Shown: piece by piece, positions 21,506-30,553 of the stretch
Layout: every line of letters starts with the position of its first letter
How positions within the stretch are numbered: position 1 is the stretch's first letter
Program-made: the position numbers and the translations under genes
Notes under the pieces: generated by a model
Database searches by the model: none
Seen by the model: the letters and a program-made list of their open reading frames with translations, nothing else
Told to the model about the DNA's origin: nothing
Origin: Geodermatophilus chilensis
Lineage (GTDB): Bacteria; Actinomycetota; Actinomycetes; Mycobacteriales; Geodermatophilaceae
Assembly (NCBI RefSeq): GCF_002802985.1
Contig: NZ_NVPT01000010.1
Span: 1 to 55,915, forward strand
Reading direction: 5' to 3'
Length of the DNA stretch: 55,915 nucleotides

Positions 21506-22738
21506 TCAGTGGGCCACGGCGGCCGCGCCGTGCTCGTCGACGAGCGCTCCGGTGACGAATCGGTCGAGGCTGAACGGCGCCACGTACGGGTGGGGTTCGT
21601 CGTGGGCGATGGTGTGCGCGAGGGCCGAGCCGATGCCGGGCGTGGCCTTGAACCCGCCGGTGCCCCAGCCGCAGTTGAGGTAGAGGTTGTCGTAGGGAGT
21701 CCGCCCGACGATCGGTGAGGCGTCGGGGCTGACGTCGACGATGCCGCCCCAGGTGCGCAGCAGGTGCGCCCGCGCGAACACCGGGAAGAGTTCGACGGCG
21801 GCGGCCATCTGACGCTCGATGATGTGGAAGGCGCCGCGCTGCCCGTAGCCGTTGTAGGAGTCGACGCCGGCGCCCATGACCAGCTCGCCCTTGTGCGCCT
21901 GGGAGACGTACACGTGCACGGCGTTGGACATGACTACCGTGGGGTGCACCGGCTCGAGCAGCTCGGAGACCAGCGCCTGCAGCGGGTGGCTCTGCACCGG
22001 CACGCGGATGCCGAGCATGTCGGTGAGCACCGAGGTGTGGCCGGCCGCGCAGAGGGCGACCTTGCCGGCGGCGATGGTGCCGCGGGTGGTGTGCACCCCG
22101 GTGACCCGGTTGCCGTCGGTGGCGAACCCGGTGACCGCGCAGTCCTGGATGAGATCGATGCCGGCCTCGTCGGCCCGGCGGGCGAAGCCCCAGGCCACGT
22201 AGTCGTGCTTCGCGATGCCTGCGCGCGGCTGGTACGTCGCTCCCAGTACCGGATAGCGGATGTCAGCCGACGTGTTGACGACCGGGCAGATCTTGCGGAC
22301 CTCGTCCGGCTCCAGCCACTCCGCGTCGATGCCGTTGAGCTTGTTGGCCTCGACCCGGCGCACGCTGTCGCGGACGTCCTGCAGGGTGTGGGCGAGGTTG
22401 AGCACGCCGCGCTGGCTGAACAGGATGGGGTAGCCGAGGTCCTCCTCGAGTCCCTCCCACAGCTTCAGCGCGTGCTCGTAGATGGCCGAGCTCTCGTCCC
22501 ACAGGTAGTTGGACCGGATGATCGTGGTGTTGCGGGCCATGTTGCCGCCGGCCAGCCAGCCCTTCTCCAGGACGGCGACGTTGGTGATGCCGTGGTTCTT
22601 CGCCAGGTAGTGCGCGGTGGCGAGGCCGTGCCCGCCGCCGCCCACGAGCACCACGTCGTAGGAGCGCTTCGGCTCCGGGCTCCGCCACAGGAAGTCTGGG
22701 TGCTCCGGCAGGTCCGCGCCGGGGGTGCGGGGGCTCAT
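21506..22738 (-). CDS. soxB: Sarcosine oxidase beta subunit
   Basis: A 410-residue DAO-type flavoprotein subunit holding the sarcosine oxidation site. [20 protein letters not shown] is the dinucleotide fold, then [20 protein letters not shown]; the C-terminal [18 protein letters not shown] and [14 protein letters not shown] are characteristic of SoxB. In studied SoxAB enzymes the covalent FMN sits on a SoxB histidine. The start ATG 22738 overlaps the glyA stop by 4 bases. Second gene of the operon. Confidence 0.93.
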   Translation of the reverse strand: MSPRTPGADLPEHPDFLWRSPEPKRSYDVVLVGGGGHGLATAHYLAKNHGITNVAVLEKGWLAGGNMARNTTIIRSNYLWDESSAIYEHALKLWEGLEEDLGYPILFSQRGVLNLAHTLQDVRDSVRRVEANKLNGIDAEWLEPDEVRKICPVVNTSADIRYPVLGATYQPRAGIAKHDYVAWGFARRADEAGIDLIQDCAVTGFATDGNRVTGVHTTRGTIAAGKVALCAAGHTSVLTDMLGIRVPVQSHPLQALVSELLEPVHPTVVMSNAVHVYVSQAHKGELVMGAGVDSYNGYGQRGAFHIIERQMAAAVELFPVFARAHLLRTWGGIVDVSPDASPIVGRTPYDNLYLNCGWGTGGFKATPGIGSALAHTIAHDEPHPYVAPFSLDRFVTGALVDEHGAAAVAH

Positions 22739-24063
22739 CGGGGGACCTCCGTCAGGTCGGGGTAGAGGGGATGGCGGTCGGCCAGCCGGGTCACCCGCGT
22801 GCGGAGCTCGGCGAGTTGCCCCTCGCCCACCGAGGGCCGCAGCGCAGCGGCGATCACGTCGGCCACCTCGGCGAAGTCGTCGAGGTCGAAGCCGCGCGCC
22901 GCCAGCGCGGGGGTGCCGATGCGGACCCCGGAGCTGACCATCGGCGGGCGGGGGTCGAAGGGCACCGCGTTGCGGTTGACGGTGATGCCGATCGCGTGCA
23001 GCCGGTCCTCGGCCTGCCGGCCGTCCAGCTCCGACTCGCGCAGGTCCACCAGGACGAGGTGGACGTCGGTACCGCCGCTGACCACGTTGATGCCGGCCTC
23101 GCGGGAGTCGGGGGCCAGGAGCCGCTCGGCCAGCAGCCGCGCGCCGGCGAGCGTGCGCTCCTGGCGCTCGCGGAAGGCCGGCTCGCCGGCCAGTTTGAAG
23201 GCGACGGCCTTGGCGGCGATCACGTGCTCGAGCGGGCCGCCCTGCTGACCGGGGAAGACCGAGGAGTTGAACTTCTTGGCCAGGTCCCCCGTGGCAAGGA
23301 TGACGCCGCCACGCGGACCGCCGAGCGTCTTGTGGGTGGTCGAGGTGACCACGTGCGCGTGCGGGACGGGTGACGGGTGCAGCCCGGCGGCCACCAGCCC
23401 CGCGAAGTGGGCCATGTCGACCATCAGGTAGGCCCCGACCTCGTCGGCGATCCGCCGGAACTCGGCGAAGTCCAGATGCCGCGGGTATGCCGACCAGCCC
23501 GCGACGATGAGCTTGGGCCGCCGCTCATGGGCGACCCGCTCGACCTCGGCCATGTCCACGAGATGGTCGTCGGAGCGCACGTGGTAAGCCGCGACGTCGT
23601 AGAGCTTGCCGGAGAAGTTCAGCTTCATCCCGTGGGTGAGGTGGCCGCCGTGGGCCAGGTCCAGCCCCAGGATCGTGTCGCCGGGCTCCAGCAGCGCGGA
23701 CATCGCCGCGGCGTTGGCCTGCGCACCCGAGTGCGGCTGCACGTTGGCGTACTCCGCGCCGAACAGCGCCTTGAGCCGGTCGATGGCCAGCTGCTCGATC
23801 ACGTCGACGTGCTCGCAGCCGCCGTAGTACCGCCGGCCCGGATAGCCCTCGGCGTACTTGTTGGTCAGCACCGACCCCTGGGCCTGCATCACCGCGACCG
23901 GGGCAAAGTTCTCGCTGGCGATCATCTCCAGCGTGGTCTGCTGCCGGGTCAGCTCGGCGGAGATCGCCTCGGAGACCTCCGGGTCGGTGTCGGCCAGCGA
24001 TCGGTCGAGCACGCGGTCCAGAACCGCCGTGGCCGGCAGAGCTCCTTCAACCTGGACGACCAT
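22735..24063 (-). CDS. glyA: Serine hydroxymethyltransferase
   Basis: A 442-residue PLP enzyme that interconverts glycine plus methylene-THF with serine. [20 protein letters not shown] and [16 protein letters not shown] form the substrate region; [13 protein letters not shown] holds the PLP lysine. ATG 24063 ([10 protein letters not shown]) starts 36 bases downstream of the TGGTATATCAG box. First gene of a nine-gene run down to folP. Here it would use the glycine and methylene-THF made by sarcosine oxidase and feed serine to SdaA. Many bacteria with this operon keep another glyA for growth; that cannot be checked here. Confidence 0.95.
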   Translation of the reverse strand: MVVQVEGALPATAVLDRVLDRSLADTDPEVSEAISAELTRQQTTLEMIASENFAPVAVMQAQGSVLTNKYAEGYPGRRYYGGCEHVDVIEQLAIDRLKALFGAEYANVQPHSGAQANAAAMSALLEPGDTILGLDLAHGGHLTHGMKLNFSGKLYDVAAYHVRSDDHLVDMAEVERVAHERRPKLIVAGWSAYPRHLDFAEFRRIADEVGAYLMVDMAHFAGLVAAGLHPSPVPHAHVVTSTTHKTLGGPRGGVILATGDLAKKFNSSVFPGQQGGPLEHVIAAKAVAFKLAGEPAFRERQERTLAGARLLAERLLAPDSREAGINVVSGGTDVHLVLVDLRESELDGRQAEDRLHAIGITVNRNAVPFDPRPPMVSSGVRIGTPALAARGFDLDDFAEVADVIAAALRPSVGEGQLAELRTRVTRLADRHPLYPDLTEVPR

Positions 24064-24098
24064 GCCGCGGTCCCTTCTGTCATGAGATAGAGCCAAGG

Positions 24099-24112
24099 AC
24101 TGGTATATCAGT
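24099..24112. promoter_or_regulatory. Putative GntR operator upstream of glyA
   Basis: ACTGGTATATCAGT is a near-perfect palindrome (ACTG-N-TATA-N-CAGT). It shares TGGTATATCAG with the site at 11889-11900 beside the GntR gene. It lies 36 bases upstream of glyA and ~150 bases upstream of the divergent formaldehyde dehydrogenase gene, so it could govern the glyA-sox operon and perhaps the divergent one. Confidence 0.7.
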
Positions 24113-24264
24113 CGTGCAACACCGTAGGGTGGGTGACGGGCGGGGTCAAGGGGGTGCGGCGGAAGCGATGTACCGCCGCTTTCCACCGCAGTCGGAACCC
24201 ACCCCACCCAGGGGAGCGACCACCGCGCCCCGTCCGCACATCCCCCGAGAGGAGATCCACCGCC

Positions 24265-25356
24265 ATGGCCTACGAGGTGAAGGGCGTCGTCGCCCGCAGC
24301 AAGGGAGCCCCGGTCACCGTCGAGACGATCGTCGTCCCCGACCCCGGCCCCGGGGAGGCCGTCGTCGACGTGCAGGCCTGCGGGGTCTGCGCCACCGACC
24401 TGCACTACCGCGAGGGCAACATCAACGACGAGTTCCCCTTCCTGCTGGGCCACGAGGCCGCCGGCGTGGTCTCCGCGGTCGGGCAGGGCGTCACGAACGT
24501 GCAGGTGGGCGACTACGTGATCCTCAACTGGCGGGCGGTGTGCGGCCAGTGCCGCGCCTGCCTCAAGGGCGAGCTGCAGTACTGCTTCAACACCCACAAC
24601 GCCGCGCAGAAGATGACCCTGGCCGACGGCACCGAGCTGTCGGCGGCGCTGGGGATCGGTGCGTTCGTGGAGAAGACGCTGGTCCACTCGGGCCAGTGCA
24701 CCAAGGTCGACCCGGCCGCCCCGGCCACCGCCGCGGGCCTGCTCGGCTGCGGCGTGATGGCCGGGGTGGGCGCGGCGATCAACACCGGCGGCGTGCGCCG
24801 CGGCGAGTCGGTGGCGGTGTTCGGCTGCGGCGGCGTGGGGGACGCCGCGATCGCCGGCGCGAAGCTGGCCGGCGCGACCACGATCATCGCCGTCGACATC
24901 GACGACCGGAAGCTGGAATGGGCCAGGAAGATGGGCGCCACCCACACGGTCAACTCGAAGGACACCGACGCGGTGGAGGCGATCAAGGGCCACACGAACG
25001 GCTTCGGCGTGGACGTGGCGATCGACGCGGTCGGCCATCCGGCGGTGTTCGAGCAGGCCTTCTACGCCCGCGACCTGGCCGGCCGGGTCGTGCTCGTCGG
25101 CGTCCCCACCCCGGACATGACCATCACCCTGCCGTTGATCGAGGTCTTCGGCCGCGGCGGAGCGATCAAGTCCTCCTGGTACGGCGACTGCCTGCCCTCC
25201 CGCGACTTCCCGATGCTCGTGGACCTCTACCGGCAGGGCCGCTTCCCGCTCGACCAGTTCGTCACCGAGGCCATCGGCCTGGACGACGTCGAGGAGGCAT
25301 TCGACAACCTGCGCCAGGGCGAGGTGCTGCGCAGCGTCGTGGTGTTGGACAAGTGA
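24265..25356 (+). CDS. S-(hydroxymethyl)mycothiol dehydrogenase-like zinc alcohol dehydrogenase
   Basis: A 363-residue class III-type zinc alcohol dehydrogenase. Catalytic zinc ligands are in [11 protein letters not shown] and [10 protein letters not shown]; the structural zinc cysteines are spread over [15 protein letters not shown]; the cofactor motif is [14 protein letters not shown] followed by [10 protein letters not shown] (Asp, so NAD). The length, N-terminus ([17 protein letters not shown]) and ending match mycothiol-dependent formaldehyde dehydrogenase (MscR), which oxidises the formaldehyde-mycothiol adduct. ATG 24265 has GAGAGGAG upstream. It overlaps the next gene by 4 bases, and the same pairing with a metallo-beta-lactamase-fold gene is known in mycobacteria. 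It would detoxify formaldehyde from the Rieske demethylation. Confidence 0.85.
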   Translation: MAYEVKGVVARSKGAPVTVETIVVPDPGPGEAVVDVQACGVCATDLHYREGNINDEFPFLLGHEAAGVVSAVGQGVTNVQVGDYVILNWRAVCGQCRACLKGELQYCFNTHNAAQKMTLADGTELSAALGIGAFVEKTLVHSGQCTKVDPAAPATAAGLLGCGVMAGVGAAINTGGVRRGESVAVFGCGGVGDAAIAGAKLAGATTIIAVDIDDRKLEWARKMGATHTVNSKDTDAVEAIKGHTNGFGVDVAIDAVGHPAVFEQAFYARDLAGRVVLVGVPTPDMTITLPLIEVFGRGGAIKSSWYGDCLPSRDFPMLVDLYRQGRFPLDQFVTEAIGLDDVEEAFDNLRQGEVLRSVVVLDK

Positions 25357-25964
25357 GCACGGCGCGAATCGAGAAGACCGTCGTCAACGGGATCTTCAGC
25401 CTCGACGGGCAGGACTTCGACGTCGACAACAACGTCTGGCTGGTAGGGGACGATGACGAGGTGCTCGTCATCGACGCACCTCACCGCCCCGAACCGATCG
25501 TCGAGGCCATCGGCGGGCGGCGGGTGACCGCCATCGTGCTGACCCACGGGCACAACGACCACATCACCGCCGCCGTCGACCTCCGCGAGGCCACCGGGGC
25601 GCCGATCTGGCTCAACGCCGCCGACCTCATGCTCTGGGAGAGCGTCCATCCGGAGGCGTTGCCCGACCAGCCCCTCGGCCACTGCACCCCCTTCCACGTG
25701 GCCGGGACGTCCCTCCTCTCGATGCACACCCCGGGCCACAGCCCCGGCAGCACCTCGCTCTACGCACGTGACCTGAACACCGTCTTCACCGGGGACACCC
25801 TGTTCTGCGGTGGCCCCGGCGCCACCGGACGGTCCTACAGCGACAGACCGACCATCCTCAACTCCATCCGCTCGTGTCTGCTGACCCTGCCCGGCGACAC
25901 GGTCGTCAAGACCGGCCACGGTGACGACACGACCGTCGCCGCGGAGGTGGGCCGTGTCCGGTGA
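25353..25964 (+). CDS. Metallo-beta-lactamase-fold hydrolase, partner of the mycothiol dehydrogenase
   Basis: A 203-residue MBL-fold protein. The zinc motif THGHNDH is followed by [29 protein letters not shown] and the final [10 protein letters not shown], giving the full set of His/Asp ligands. Start GTG 25353 overlaps the dehydrogenase stop (GTGA). Pairing suggests it hydrolyses the formyl-mycothiol thioester to formate and mycothiol, as glyoxalase II-like enzymes do with glutathione esters; this is inference. Its end overlaps the MetF-like gene by 11 bases. Confidence 0.82.
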   Translation: MSTARIEKTVVNGIFSLDGQDFDVDNNVWLVGDDDEVLVIDAPHRPEPIVEAIGGRRVTAIVLTHGHNDHITAAVDLREATGAPIWLNAADLMLWESVHPEALPDQPLGHCTPFHVAGTSLLSMHTPGHSPGSTSLYARDLNTVFTGDTLFCGGPGATGRSYSDRPTILNSIRSCLLTLPGDTVVKTGHGDDTTVAAEVGRVR

Positions 25965-26886
25965 GATGCCAGGCGGGACCCGTGCGCCGACGAGAACAGG
26001 GTCTCCGCCCACGGACGACGGCCGGGCGACGCGGCGGCGATCCCGCGTCGCGCTGGAGCGGGCGCTGCGAGATGCCAGCTACGAGGTCCTGCCGCTGCGG
26101 GGCGCCGAGGAGTCGGTCGTCGAGCACGTCCCCCGGACCGTGCCACTCACCGTGACGGTGACGGAGGCCAAGGGCTTGACGCCCACCCTCGAGCTGGCCG
26201 AGCGGTTGTCGGGTCACGGGTTCGTAACCTCGCCCCACTTGGCCGCCCGCCTGGTCCGGGACAAGGCCCAGCTGGCCGACATCGTGGCCCGCCTGCGCGC
26301 TGCGGACGTGGACAGCGTGTTCGTCATCGGGGGCGATGCCCCTGAGCCCGCGGGGTCCTTTCCCGACGCGCTGTCCCTGCTCGAAGCCCTGGACGCCGGC
26401 GGTCACCACTTCCGCCACGTGGGGATCGGCGGCTACCCCGAAGGCCACGGGCACCTCAGCGCAGAGCTGATCGAATGCGCCCTCGAGCGGAAGGCCCCGC
26501 ACGCGACCCACATCATCACCCAGCTGTGCTTCCACCCCGCGACGACGAGGGCCTGGGCGCGGCAGGTGAAGCTGCGGGGCGTCGACCTGCCGATCCGGAT
26601 CGGGCTCCCCGGCGCCGTGACGCGCCAGAAGCTCGTCCGGATCTCGGCCGGTATTGGGCTGGGTCAGTCGGCTCGCTTCCTCGCGAAGCAGCACAGCCTG
26701 TTCTGGCGCTTCTTCCTGCCCCACGGATACCGGCCGGACCGGCTCATCGACCGCCTCGCACCTGCCCTCGGGCATCCCGAGCAGAACCTGCAGGGGTTCC
26801 ACCTGTTCACGTTCAACGAGGTGGCACGGACGGAGGCGTGGCGGCAGGAGTGGCTGGAACGCCTGTCCGACGCAGTGCCGGGGTGA
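25954..26886 (+). CDS. Methylenetetrahydrofolate reductase-like protein
   Basis: A 310-residue TIM-barrel protein with MetF features: the first strand YEVLPLRG (the Glu matches the catalytic Glu in FEFFPPR), VTVTEAKGLTPTLELAERL, VDSVFVIGGDAPEPAG in place of the usual GDPP, and IGGYPEGHGH followed by QLCFHP. It is more divergent than housekeeping MetF and lacks a C-terminal regulatory domain. GTG 25954 has GCGGAGG upstream; ATG 25966 is an alternative. Possible roles are reduction of methylene-THF to methyl-THF or the reverse in C1 disposal. Cofactor choice cannot be read from the sequence. Confidence 0.75.
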   Translation: MSGEMPGGTRAPTRTGSPPTDDGRATRRRSRVALERALRDASYEVLPLRGAEESVVEHVPRTVPLTVTVTEAKGLTPTLELAERLSGHGFVTSPHLAARLVRDKAQLADIVARLRAADVDSVFVIGGDAPEPAGSFPDALSLLEALDAGGHHFRHVGIGGYPEGHGHLSAELIECALERKAPHATHIITQLCFHPATTRAWARQVKLRGVDLPIRIGLPGAVTRQKLVRISAGIGLGQSARFLAKQHSLFWRFFLPHGYRPDRLIDRLAPALGHPEQNLQGFHLFTFNEVARTEAWRQEWLERLSDAVPG

Positions 26887-26924
26887 CGCGGGCCCGTCAG
26901 AAGGACGGCAGGCGCGGGCCCGAC

Positions 26925-27800
26925 ATGCAGTACGGGGGCGTCACGCTCCTCACCTCACCCGGCGGCGGCCGCTATCCGTCCGGCAACTCCCTGCTCATCC
27001 GCGGGACGGAGGCGAACGTCCTCGTCGACCCCTCACTCGAGGTCGACCGGCGAGGCGGTGTGGACGTCCCTGTCGAGCTCATCGCCGTCACCCACGCCCA
27101 CGAGGACCACGTCGCGGGGCTCCACCTGTTCCCGGAGGTGCCGGTCGTCGTCCACCCCGCGGAGGCCACCGCCGTCCGCGACCCCGAAGCGCTCGTGTCC
27201 GCGTTCGGCATGGCTGATGCCGACGCAGCCGTCTTCCGACACCAGGTGCGCGAGACCTTTCACGTGCGCGGTCACGGGCCGGTGGACACCGTGGACGACG
27301 GCGCGGTGCTCGACCTCGGCCGGCGGTCGGTGACTGTCGTCCACCTGCCGGGGCACACCGCCGGACACTGCGGCCTGCTCGTCGAGCCGGACGGGTTCCT
27401 CTTCCTCGGAGACGTCGACCTCACGTCCTTCGGCCCCTACTACGGCGACCTGTCCAGCAGCCTCGATGCCTTCGTCGCGTCGATCGAACGACTCCGCGGC
27501 ATGGACGCCCGCTGGTACGGGACCTCCCACCACGTCGGCGTACTCGACGACCGGCAGGCGTTCCTCGACGCCTTGGACCGCTTCGCCGCGGTGATCGACC
27601 GCCGGGACGAGACGCTGCTGCAGCTGCTTCGGCAGCCACGGACGCTGAAGGACGTCGTCGCACACCGGCTCGTGTACCGGCCGCACGTCCAGCTGCTGTT
27701 CACCGAGGCGGTCGAACGCCGGACGGCCCTCCTCCACCTGGAACGACTGGAGCGCCACGGCAGGGTCGTTGCCACCGGCGACGGCTACCTGGCCGTGTGA
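26925..27800 (+). CDS. Metallo-beta-lactamase-fold protein
   Basis: A 291-residue MBL-fold hydrolase, distinct from the one at 25353. Zinc ligands: THAHEDHVAG, LPGHTAGHCG, FLGDVDLTSFG and the later GTSHHVGV. The C-terminal ~80 residues (RRDETLLQLLRQPRTLKDVV onward) form a helical extension resembling a winged helix, as in MBL proteins acting on larger substrates. ATG 26925 (MQYGGVTLLTSPGGG) begins at the first conserved strand; GTG 26883, overlapping the MetF-like stop by 4 bases, is equally possible. Last gene of the 24265-27800 operon. Substrate unknown; a role in C1 thioester hydrolysis is only suggested by position. Confidence 0.78.
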   Translation: MQYGGVTLLTSPGGGRYPSGNSLLIRGTEANVLVDPSLEVDRRGGVDVPVELIAVTHAHEDHVAGLHLFPEVPVVVHPAEATAVRDPEALVSAFGMADADAAVFRHQVRETFHVRGHGPVDTVDDGAVLDLGRRSVTVVHLPGHTAGHCGLLVEPDGFLFLGDVDLTSFGPYYGDLSSSLDAFVASIERLRGMDARWYGTSHHVGVLDDRQAFLDALDRFAAVIDRRDETLLQLLRQPRTLKDVVAHRLVYRPHVQLLFTEAVERRTALLHLERLERHGRVVATGDGYLAV

Positions 27801-27840
27801 CGCGCCCGGTCCGGTCGCGCCGGAGTGCAGGAGGCATGCT

Positions 27841-27875
27841 GCGGGGCCGGGAGGACGTCGTCCTCCCGGCCCCGC
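27841..27875. terminator. Bidirectional terminator between converging operons
   Basis: A perfect 16-bp stem (27841-27856 with 27860-27875, 3-base loop) between the MBL stop at 27800 and the Rieske oxygenase stop at 27900. No T-run on either side. Confidence 0.8.
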
Positions 27876-27899
27876 CACTCGACCGTGCTGGGATCGGTC

Positions 27900-29021
27900 T
27901 CAGTGCGCCAGGCGCTGCGTCAGCCACTCGTGGAAGGCGCCGATGTGGTGCTCAGAGGGCACCAGCACACCGCCCTTTGCGTACGCACGTGAGGACATGG
28001 CCGGCTGGGTCCGCTCGCAAGCCTCGAAGTCCTGCTCGTTGACCCGGTGGAACAGCTCGACCGACCGAGTGACGTCCTTGCCCGATTCGACGACCTCGTG
28101 CGAGTACAGCCAGTCGCACTCCACGATCGTCCGGTCCACCGAGACCGGGAACATGCGGTGGAAGATCACGTGGTCCGGCACCAGGTTGATGAAGACGGTC
28201 GGCCGAACAGTGATGGCGTAGTAGCGCCGGTCGTGGTCGTCGTCGACGCCGGGCAGCTTGTCGAAACCCTCGCTGCCGTCGACGGTGAAGCCCTTGACGT
28301 CGTCCCCGAACTCGGCGCCGTGCCCGACGAAGTACTGCGCGGCGTAGCCGTCGGCGAACTCGGGGAGCACCTCGGTCAGCTCCGGGTGGATCGTCGCGCA
28401 GTGGTAGCACTCCATGAAGTTCTCGATGATGAGCTTCCAGTTGGCCTTGACGTCGTAGGTGATGCGGCGCCCCACCTTCAGCGAGTCGAGCTGATAGTGG
28501 TCGATCGACTCCACGTCACCAAGGCGCTCGACGACAGCCCCGACGACGTCGTCCTCGAAGGACGGGGGCTCCTTCGACAGGCACACCCACGCGTAGCCGA
28601 GCCACTCGCGCAACGCCACCGGCACCAGGCCGTACTCGACTCGGTCGATGTCGGGCATCTTGGTCAGGTTCGGAGCCGCGACGAGCTTGCCGTCGAGGTC
28701 GTAGGTCCACGCGTGGTAGGGGCACTGGAAGGCCCGCTTCACCTGTCCCGAGTCGTCGGTGCAGATCTGCGCTCCGCGGTGCCGGCAGATGTTGAGGAAC
28801 GACCGCAGCTGTCCGTCCCGGCTGCGGACGACGAGGACGCTCTCCCTCCCCACCTGAACCTTCTTGAACGAGCCGGGCGTCGGGAGATCACTCGACCGCA
28901 CGGCGCAGAACCACATGTTCTCGAAGACGTGGGACTGCTCCAGCGAGAAGATGGCCGGGTCGGTGTAGTACTGGCCCGGCAGCGTGGAGATGAGGCTCGC
29001 GGGCAGGTCAGTGGTGGTCAT
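27900..29021 (-). CDS. Rieske oxygenase alpha subunit, probable betaine demethylase
   Basis: A 373-residue Rieske non-heme iron oxygenase. The 2Fe-2S ligands are CRHRGAQ and CPYHAWTYD. The mononuclear iron site is NWKLIIENFMECYHCATIHPEL, where the bridging residue before the first His is Glu (ECYH) instead of the common Asp; this is typical of the carnitine/glycine-betaine group (CntA, GbcA). Glycine betaine to dimethylglycine plus formaldehyde is the best reading because dimethylglycine and sarcosine oxidases are nearby; stachydrine or choline-like substrates remain possible. ATG 29021 has CGAGG upstream. Electrons would come from the ferredoxin and reductase at 30233-31722. IclR-type boxes lie 110-151 bases upstream. 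Confidence 0.87.
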   Translation of the reverse strand: MTTTDLPASLISTLPGQYYTDPAIFSLEQSHVFENMWFCAVRSSDLPTPGSFKKVQVGRESVLVVRSRDGQLRSFLNICRHRGAQICTDDSGQVKRAFQCPYHAWTYDLDGKLVAAPNLTKMPDIDRVEYGLVPVALREWLGYAWVCLSKEPPSFEDDVVGAVVERLGDVESIDHYQLDSLKVGRRITYDVKANWKLIIENFMECYHCATIHPELTEVLPEFADGYAAQYFVGHGAEFGDDVKGFTVDGSEGFDKLPGVDDDHDRRYYAITVRPTVFINLVPDHVIFHRMFPVSVDRTIVECDWLYSHEVVESGKDVTRSVELFHRVNEQDFEACERTQPAMSSRAYAKGGVLVPSEHHIGAFHEWLTQRLAH

Positions 29022-29130
29022 ACGGCACCTCGGGGTTCCGTCGGGCGATTCTGGGGACGCCGGGAGTCGGATAGCGCGGGTCTGCGGCACACCACGGTCG
29101 TCCTCCGCCAGGACACATCCGGACGACCGA

Positions 29131-29172
29131 TGTGTTGCACATTACAGAGATCGTCGCGCATAGCGCAACAAC
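29131..29172. promoter_or_regulatory. Putative IclR operator upstream of the Rieske oxygenase
   Basis: TGTTGCGCTATGCG reads on the minus strand at 29157-29170, and a related TGTTGCACATTA reads on the plus strand at 29133-29144, giving an inverted pair. The same TGTTGCGCTATC-type string stands at 30175 and, slightly varied, at 34276 and 34312-34326. It lies 110-151 bases upstream of the oxygenase start. Confidence 0.65.
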
Positions 29173-29310
29173 TTCTCGTCGGACATGCGACAGCAACTCG
29201 GCACGCGACTATGAGCCAGCTCCAGACAGGGCGCGGTCAGGGGGCGGCGCACAAGGCGACGTCCCAGCGCCTCACCGCGCACGCCCGCGGACAGCAACCC
29301 GCGGGCGCGA

Positions 29311-30102
29311 CTAGCGGAAGAAACCCAGCCGTCGGCTCAGCTCGTCAGCACCGGCCGTCAACCGGCGGGCGACCCTCGGGAAGTCCTCCGGGTCCATCCG
29401 GAAGGACGGCCCGGAGACGCTGAGGGCCGCGATCACCGCACCGGCCGCGTCGCGCACGGGCGCGGCGACCGCGTTGAGTCCGACCTCGAACTCCTCCACG
29501 GTGGAACCCCAGCCCCGCTCGACGATGCGGTCGAGATGCTCCCGCAGGGCCTCGGGGTCGCTGATCGTGGCAGGGGTGAACCGTGGCAGGTCCCGGGACA
29601 GAACCCCCTTGCGGACGGCGTCAGGTGCGTGGGCCAGCAGCACCTTGCCGCTCGACGTGGCATGCAGGGGGGTGCCCTGCCCGACCCAGTTGTGCGTGCT
29701 GAGCGCTGCCGGCCCCCGGACCTGGCTGACGTTCACGGCACGGTCGGTGTCGAGGATGGCGATGTTCACCGTCTCCTCGAGGTCGGTGGCCAGCGCCTCG
29801 CAGATCGGCCGCCCCTCCTGGGCGATGTCCAACTGTGCGGCAGCGGCGCCGGCCAGGCGCACGACCCCGAAGCCCAGCCGGTACTTGCCCCGATCGGCCA
29901 ACTGCTCGACGAATCCCCTGCTCTCCAGCACCGCGACCAGGCGGAAGGCCGTGGACTTGTGCACGCCGAGCTCGGCGGCCACCTCGGTGACGCCGGCCTC
30001 CCCGTGGGCCGCCAGGATCTCAAGCACGCTCAGCGCGCGGTCCACGGACTGGACCGCGGCGACCGAGCCGCGCTCACCGTTCGCACCCTGGGGCCCACTC
30101 AT
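29311..30102 (-). CDS. IclR family transcriptional regulator
   Basis: A 263-residue IclR protein. The N-terminal winged helix runs from QSVDRALSVLEILAAHG through GVTEVAAELGVHKSTAFRLV (recognition helix). The C-terminal ligand domain has LEETVNIAILDT, HATSSGKVLLAH and the closing AAPVRDAAGAVIAALSVSGP, the family's effector-site order. ATG 30102 (MSGPQGANGERG) is chosen; earlier in-frame ATGs lie in the promoter. It diverges from the ferredoxin gene with two inverted repeats between them. Matching boxes upstream of the oxygenase and the BCCT gene make it the likely switch for uptake and first demethylation. Confidence 0.9.
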   Translation of the reverse strand: MSGPQGANGERGSVAAVQSVDRALSVLEILAAHGEAGVTEVAAELGVHKSTAFRLVAVLESRGFVEQLADRGKYRLGFGVVRLAGAAAAQLDIAQEGRPICEALATDLEETVNIAILDTDRAVNVSQVRGPAALSTHNWVGQGTPLHATSSGKVLLAHAPDAVRKGVLSRDLPRFTPATISDPEALREHLDRIVERGWGSTVEEFEVGLNAVAAPVRDAAGAVIAALSVSGPSFRMDPEDFPRVARRLTAGADELSRRLGFFR

Positions 30103-30174
30103 GTCCTCAGCGTAGGTGGCGCACCGACTCAAGGCGGCCGGCTCCCTTGACGGCACATGAGCACTCAGACATGC

Positions 30175-30211
30175 TGTTGCGCTATCGGCAAAGGGTTGCG
30201 GTGCACGCAAC
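30175..30211. promoter_or_regulatory. Putative paired IclR operators between iclR and the ferredoxin gene
   Basis: TGTTGCGCTATCGGCAA at 30175-30191 contains TTGC-N7-GCAA; directly after it GTTGCG-N5-CGCAAC at 30195-30211 is a perfect inverted repeat. Two adjacent palindromes fit a dimer-of-dimers IclR site. They lie 73 bases upstream of iclR and 22 bases upstream of the ferredoxin ATG. Confidence 0.7.
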
Positions 30212-30232
30212 ACTCACAAGCCTGGAGCGCCC

Positions 30233-30553
30233 ATGATCCCGGTCTGTCTCACGACCGCGCTGCCGCCCGGCGAGGCGACCCGCATCGAGGCCGAAGAGCC
30301 CATCGCGGTCTTCAACGTCGACGGCGACTTCTACGCCATCGACGACACCTGCACCCACCAGGACGCCTCACTGGCCGACGGCTGGCTGGACGGGTGCTCC
30401 GTGGAATGCCCCCTGCACGCCTCCTGCTTCGACCTGCGCACCGGGAAGGTGTCCGGCCCACCGGCCAAGACGCCCGTCCGCACGCACCGGGTCGTCGTCC
30501 AGGACGGCATGGTCTACGTGCAGCCGGGGATCACCGCGGACGGTGCCGCGTGA
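30233..30553 (+). CDS. Rieske-type ferredoxin
   Basis: A 106-residue Rieske ferredoxin, the small electron carrier of a three-component oxygenase. Cluster ligands are CTHQDASLADG and CPLHASCFDL. The C-terminus (AKTPVRTHRVVVQDGMVYV) follows the BphA3/HcaC pattern. ATG 30233 has GGAG upstream. It overlaps the reductase by 4 bases and presumably feeds the Rieske oxygenase at 27900-29021. Confidence 0.92.
   Translation: MIPVCLTTALPPGEATRIEAEEPIAVFNVDGDFYAIDDTCTHQDASLADGWLDGCSVECPLHASCFDLRTGKVSGPPAKTPVRTHRVVVQDGMVYVQPGITADGAA

Noticed and set aside
24064-24264. Possible glycine riboswitch upstream of glyA
   Set aside because: Only ~200 bases shared with a divergent promoter; no tandem aptamer pattern seen, and the operator lies 36 bases from the start.
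29133-29144. TGTTGCACATTA as an independent operator
   Set aside because: It deviates at several positions from the other boxes; kept only as a possible half-site of the 29131-29172 element.
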